DNA of 64,000 nucleotides from Rachycentron canadum (lineage: Eukaryota > Chordata > Actinopteri > Carangiformes > Rachycentridae). Shown piece by piece: positions 57,813 to 64,000 of the stretch (positions are counted from its first letter, which is position 1; each line of letters opens with the position of its first letter). The DNA lies in contig CM076658.1 in the NCBI GenBank assembly GCA_038496675.1, positions 8,909,627-8,973,626 of the forward strand, given 5' to 3'. The position numbers were made by a program, and so were the translations under genes. Under the pieces are notes generated by a model that was given only the letters and a program-made list of their open reading frames with translations, was not told where the DNA came from and ran no database searches.

Positions 57813-60800
57813 TTTCCTACCTTTCTGTGATAATGTGATAATTTCCCAATAGGTCTGTCCAGGTCATTCTGGAGAAAATGCATTTCATTAAAAATAAACT
57901 TAAAGCTCGTGGCTAGTTAGCTTAGCATAACATAATTTGTTTGGCCCAGGAGCAGTGACTTCCTGAACCTTCTGAACTGCCTCCAACTAAAAGAAACAGT
58001 CCTTCAAATAAAATCCCATAAAGAGCTGATTTTACAATTTAAAAAAAAAAATTATACAAACAAGATATAACATGTTGATTATTGAGCTGATTTTATTTCC
58101 TTTGAAGGTTTTCCTATATCTGAAATAGTGAGTTCGGCATTTTGTAGTCCTTTCTGAATGTATAGGAAGAAATACTATTTATACATCTATTGGACTCATA
58201 GTATTCCATAATGTATCATGAAAAGTAATGTACAGCCAACAGTCACTAACCAAACAATATATGGGAATAGGTGGTTTCTGACACAAACATAGAGGGACTT
58301 TTTGGGAAGTTTTGCTATTGCTACATCTTGTCTGCAGAGTTGGAAAGCACCATCACTATTAACTGTTGTTTCACTTCTTCTGTAAGGTCAGTGTCTGCTG
58401 AATTTAGCATGCTGACCAGATAGCCAGGCCATCTGGGCACCAGGTTTACAGGCTTATTAAGATCAAAAATAAACAGTGAAACTCAACTTTGAAGGACCAG
58501 AGGCCTTTATAATATATATAATAATAATGGAAACTTGAACATCAACAGTTCCACAGCATCAGAGCAAATACATCGAAGATCACATGATATGATCAACTTG
58601 GTTGCTCAGAAATATCTACTTAATGAATCTTAATGAATCTTGAAGTGTGATATTTTTTGTCAGCTGTTATAATTTAAATCTACTCATTAATCCCATATTA
58701 ATTTGAAACAAGTCAAATTCATTTTCTTCTTTTCTTCTTTAAGTTGACATCAACATAGTTAAAATCTGTGTAGGTTTGGGTCCAAAAACGTTATTAACTT
58801 TAGGGAAAGATTGTGGTTTGTATTATAATAGGGGACTTTCATTGTGGTGATAAACCACTTGGTTAAGAGGAACTTTTCTCTTGAATGTAAACATATGTAG
58901 TTTTGAGGAATCATTAGTTAGTGACATTAGGTTCCAAGTTTGTGTTTTGTTGCTTTTGTGATTTTTGCATATATGGGCAAAACATGGTGCAGTTACACCG
59001 ATGACCTTCTGTCACAGTGGAGTCAACCATCACGGTTTCATTTGACACTGTATAGGCCTTTGGATGGGCAAAGAAACTATGTAACTGATATCTGTTAGTA
59101 TGACTGTTAGTCTGCATAATATATTATATATGTATTAGAGAGAGAGAGAGAGAGAGAAATTGCTGTTATTTTGCCTGGCTGGGATCAGCCAGTGTAATGC
59201 AGGTTGTGCGTTTGTGCGCTCCTCTCTTAATTGCCTCATCAGTAAATGTCACACGTTCAAATAGCTCCGCTATCTAGATTTATTTATTCATTTGTGCTCC
59301 ATCAGATGCAGGCGCTGCTTCTGCATGCTGCAATTACTGCTGCACAGCCAAATATGCCAATGAATAATAAATCACAACACAAAGAGATCTAACCAGCTTT
59401 CTGTGATCCATAAGACCAACTGGAAAGAAAACTTGCAGTGGATGGTGTTTAGAGGAGAAACGTCTTCTTTACCCACTGAATCTTGTTCAGATATAAATGT
59501 TCAGATAGCCTCTCTCAGAGAACAGAGGAGGGACACTTACATATTTGTGTAAAGCTAAATATTTCACACAAGCGACCACAAGGCAGACACACACACATAT
59601 CCACATAAACAAGCATATTGATCAAGGATTTTGCACAGAGTCAAAATTTTGTCTCAAAATAATGCATCTAGAGGCATTGGCTTTGTTGCACACATGCTGT
59701 TCTTTAAAAAATGAAGCTCAATAACAGGGTGTTTGGAGGCAGATGACTCACAAATTCATTGGTGTGCTGAGAGACTGTGACTGAAAAATGGAGAGTGTGA
59801 GTGGGCTGTGGGAAGTGTGTTTCTGGCCCAGAGCAATATGCTAAGACCTCTGTACTGATAGGTGTCTCACAGTCACCTCAGCAGCCCCCCAGCAGGTCAG
59901 CAGGCCCTTTGTTGAACACCAGACTCCTGTGCTTATCATCAGTATCCAGGTGCGTGTCAGTCAGCAACACTTCATTATAATGCAGCCTTTGTAGTGGACG
60001 AACGAAAAAGGAATTTCACAATGAGGGAACGAGGTGTGTAACCAGGTGTGAGAAAGTGTGTTCATGTGCGTCGTGGCAGAAGAAGCATACATTTATGTTT
60101 GGTGTGTGCACGATGAAAGTGCATGTTTTAATTTTTAGCACAGCAACAAAGTCAGCATCCTAGCTTTGTATGATAACACACTGGAAGAAAAAATGTAAGG
60201 CCAGACTATTGTTGTAACACAACCCCGTGCCTATCTTTAAAAAAGCAGCACAGAGATTAGATTTATACCTTGTTGTGAGTCATTGGAAACAATATGTTTT
60301 ACTTTTACAAGAAAATGAGCAAGACAGAGCCATTATTGCTACTAGCATTTCACCAGCTCTCACACATGACTTTTTTTTTGGGATTTTGCTCAGCTACTTA
60401 CATACTTCCAACAACAACTAGTTATGCTAGTTAGCTGGGCATACTAACATTTGTAGCTTACTTTAGAGCAGACAAACACAATTTTGTGTTTATTGTTGTT
60501 TTTTTTTAATTAGTTTTTTATAAAGGTTAAAAAAAATTATGTTCCTCCAAACCATTTCTGAAGAGTATCATTCATATTGAGAGCTTGACAGGCCTAATGT
60601 GCCTTTAGATACAGTTGTTAAATTGAATTGGATAGCTTATATTAGGGGGAGAGCAATCGATGAGCTGACTGTTAGGTTTCCTTTTACCTCTCCTAGAATA
60701 TAGTCTTACTTCACGGACACATTTCACACCAGCATATGCAGCAGCTCTGTCTGTTTTTTGTTGATATGCACACAAAGCTGAACCTTTCCGTCTATGAGGA

Positions 60801-63800
60801 TAAAGGCCTCCACTCCCCTATTTTTTTTTAAACCATGATACTATGAAAAAGGTGGGTGACTGACATCCTTTCTGCGGTTTTCTGTGCAAATGTACTGTAG
60901 GCTTTTTGTCTATGCTTTAAAATCCAAACACCACCACCAGCACCACCCTCATCATTGCTACCTGCATAATCATCATTGAAAGTCATAACTTTGTGATTGA
61001 GATGAATCACAGAGCACTCAAAGCTTCCTGCTGCAGCTAAAACCGTATCTGAACATCTGGCCATTTCTCTGATCTCCCCACTTTGTTGTTCCTCTCAACT
61101 AATTGTGGCCATTAGAAACTCACAAGAGCGTGACGGTTTCCATGGCGATACATTGGATGCGCTGGTGTGTTTCAAGCCTTCAGTATCTTGGTCATTTCAT
61201 GCCATCTGTTTCTCCTGATCGCAATATCTCAACTGATTTAGAAATGATGTGAGTCAACATATCACAAAAGTCTTGCAGATTTAATGGGCTCATTCACGTC
61301 AACAAAATGCTGGTGGAGGTGCTTGATGAGGGGTTGACAGATTGAATGAGACTTCTCTGCATTCTGCATTTCATCAGGTTCATGTTGTATCCTCACACAC
61401 TGCGGAGTGATGAGTAAACAGCAAATTATATAGTGAAATGACAGCAAATGGGTACCTTTGCCCTCAACACACTGTGAAGATGGACAATAAAATCTGGTGC
61501 CAACAGGCCATTTGTTGGGTCTGATGTACTCATGTGTGCATGTACAGGAAAAAGAAGCCAAATGATCTGCTGGTAATGGCTGTGATCTGGAAATATGATT
61601 ATAGTGGAAGTTAACTAACATGGTGAGTACAAGCAAATGAATGTCCACTAATTACAATCGACTCAATATGCGAGTATTATTCAATTAGGAAGATATAACC
61701 TTGGTATATAATATTGGCAAACAGGTATATAATTAGCAGGGAAGCTAAATTGCATCAACACCAAGGGCACAACATTTTGACAGCAACATAACCAATAAGC
61801 ATCTCTGTGCATCTGCTGTTGTTTTTGGAGGGGGGTCATACCTGATCTCTTCAATTTATCCGGGTCTAGCTATCGTTTAGCTCTCCATCAAGTGCGGGTC
61901 AAGGTTGACCCTTTCCTGGCACGCTTCACAACACACAGATTTGGTCAAGACCCTATGTTGGACAAATTGCTGGTATATTATATCTCAGTCAAGATAGTGA
62001 ATCGACCAACAGGCCAACACGGCTGTGCCCCTAGCATGGTCGGAAACATTTTGTTTGAGTGTGATGAAGTGGGAAACTAGCAGATGGACATAGAAATCAT
62101 GTATGCTATAAGACCTTATATGTGTTCCTATGTGACAGAGAATCATACCAAATAAAACCATCTGTAAATTGTTACATCATCACTCTAAGGCATACTTGTC
62201 AAATAGAGGATGTCTTCTGACAACATGCTACAACAGATCTTGTGATCATTATCTCAAAGAATTCTGAACTCTCAGGGGCATTGGTGCAAGTCAGTGTGAC
62301 TAATATGGTGTATGACTTAAGAGGTGGTCTTATGAATGATACATGACTTGGATATGGAATTATTTATCCAGCAAAGTATTTCTTCTGAGATCTTGTAAAA
62401 TAATAAAGCAGCATCCCATTTAGTTGGCCAGACACTAGGGGGAAGAAGTAATGTTCTTGGTTTTTTACTTTTTACTAATTATTGCACTTTTACCTGCTCC
62501 ACCCTCACTGGACATGTGCTACACCTGTCACACTGGTTATTCTTGTTCAGTAATTCACTTAACATAAAAGCACTGCTATATTGGGATGGAGTTTCCCTGC
62601 AGAGCTTTTTATGATCCCATATTCCCATAAAAAAACGTTTTAATATTTTGTGAACAACAGTAGAATAACTGATTCATTATAAGAGAGCAATAAACTTTAA
62701 CTTCAACTTGTCAACTTCGTTTTTAGATTTCCTTCTTTTCTTCTTCACAAAGACACACAAGAGTATGCAAAAACTGAACTGCAGGACTGTAGTTAGTGTA
62801 CTGAAGAATGACATAGCAGAAGGAGACAGTCAAGTGATTCCACAGGAACCACTTAAACCACCCCAAACCCCAAAGAGACACCCAAGAAGCATAAAAAATG
62901 TTGAAAGTAAAGCCTTCAGCTGCATGCGTCATGAGGAGCCTGACCCACGCACGAGATGACAGATACCACACTGAATGAATCCAAACAAAGTATAAATGAT
63001 TTACTACGGACGAGTGTATGAACTATAAAACGCACAATGGCTTAAGTTCCAATATGATACATATACGAGCATTTTATCTGCCCCTGATTTAATACATTTG
63101 TTGACGGTTCTCATTTGTTACCTTGTGCTCAGAAGAGTGCCAGAACCACAAGGCTTACTAGAACAATGCACCACAGCATGATAAGGGATAGAAATGCTCA
63201 AGATAAACCTGAAATGCCACCACTAAGACACATCACTGTGATAATGCCAGTACCACTTATCAAAGAGACAAGAATAGACAAGCGATAAGATTAATTCAGC
63301 CCAAAGGTAAAGTAGATGCTGTCTCCTCAGCCTCCCACTTGTTTCTTTCCCATATATACTTTGGTCCACCTAAATATTACATGTGCATTAGGAGGCCCAG
63401 TGGATGATGGATGTGTTGTGGTAGCAGCTACACCTGCTCTTTGCCTCATTTCTTCCAGTACTCCACAACGCCAGATGAATTCAGCGACCCAAAGGGAGGA
63501 AAATGTAGGAAAAACCTGCCACCATTTCTCAAGCAGACTGTTGACACCAACATGTGACCTCTACATGTAACAAAGAGACAACCAAAGACCCAGGGCTCTG
63601 CAGTAAGCACCATAATCCTGTATTTGGACCCTCTGATCCAGATCTCCTGATAATAACCAGCATTGTGGCATTAGAAAAACAATTTTTCTTCTTGTGACCT
63701 GTGGACAGGACAGCTGGCGCAGCCATGTTTTGTAAACCAGCCTGCTGCAGTGATGAGTCTGCCACCGGAAACAATTTGATCAGTCACTTAGCATCCATTA

Positions 63801-64000
63801 CCCTTGATCAGATCACCTATTACTGGACCAGATATTTTTTATAGACTACATGATACTTTAAACATCTTTAACCCTCATTAAAGACGAATAAATCCTGTAA
63901 AATGGAGATTCATCCATTCATCTTGCAAATTTGGGTTCATTAGGTTTTCAATATGAACAACAATCAAAGATTTTTCTTTGTGAAGTGAAATTTCTTTAAA
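57813..64000. other. Upstream flank of st6gal2, no recognised gene
   Basis: AT-rich sequence with no family-like ORF. The longest frame (61262-61648, minus, 128 aa) has no recognisable domain. Contains a GA microsatellite (about 59138-59156) and a candidate conserved element (59160-59390). No RNA gene or clear transposon was seen. Confidence 0.5.
59160..59390. promoter_or_regulatory. Candidate conserved non-coding element
   Basis: Balanced-composition block upstream of st6gal2 with TCTTAATTGCCTCATCAG, CTGCAATTACTGCTGCACAG and CCAATGAATAATAAATCA, i.e. several homeodomain/POU-like cores. Conservation is not testable here. Confidence 0.28.

Noticed and set aside
1..64000. CRISPR arrays, bacterial operons, phage or integrated virus genes
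   Set aside because: No regularly spaced repeats, no polycistronic gene clusters and no recognised viral protein motifs. The sequence has vertebrate gene structure.

Overview
This window is nuclear DNA from a ray-finned fish, most likely a percomorph teleost. It has compact exons in AT-rich introns, GT/AG splice sites, many CA/GT, GA, TA and poly-A tracts, teleost-type LINE and Tc1 relics, and one interspersed repeat (about 15.77-16.35 kb) that I recognise from percomorph genomes. There is no sign of prokaryotic or viral gene organisation.

Three protein-coding genes can be supported, and nearly all of the track-length ORFs outside them look like chance. (1) uxs1 (UDP-glucuronate decarboxylase) lies on the minus strand with only its first three coding exons in the window (5282-5372, 3240-3267, 1826-1874). 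The rest runs off the left edge. (2) A TMT-type non-visual opsin lies on the plus strand and is complete in four coding exons (11931-12297, 16496-16821, 21412-21645, 26815-27087), 399 aa, with the retinal lysine at K293. (3) st6gal2 (beta-galactoside alpha-2,6-sialyltransferase 2) lies on the minus strand with a complete coding sequence in five exons (41678-42680, 34965-35062, 34462-34563, 31265-31439, 25110-25357), 541 aa. It also has probable untranslated exons at 42849-42905 and in a CpG- and CGG-rich block ending at 57347.

Layout: 1-5.4 kb is the 5' end of uxs1, with a LINE tail and a Tc1 relic in intron 1. 5.4-6.15 kb is its promoter region. 6.15-11.4 kb is intergenic. 11.4-27.1 kb is the opsin gene. 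25.0-57.6 kb is st6gal2. 57.6-64 kb is upstream flank with no recognisable gene.

The most striking arrangement is that the opsin and st6gal2 genes converge and interlock. The last st6gal2 exon sits inside the last opsin intron, and the last opsin exon sits inside the last st6gal2 intron. The two primary transcripts must therefore be antisense to each other over at least 2 kb, including one coding exon of each gene. uxs1 and st6gal2 both serve luminal ER/Golgi glycosylation (UDP-xylose supply and terminal sialylation). The opsin is a photosensory GPCR with no evident biochemical link to them. The uxs1-ST6GAL2 neighbourhood agrees with my recollection of human 2q12.
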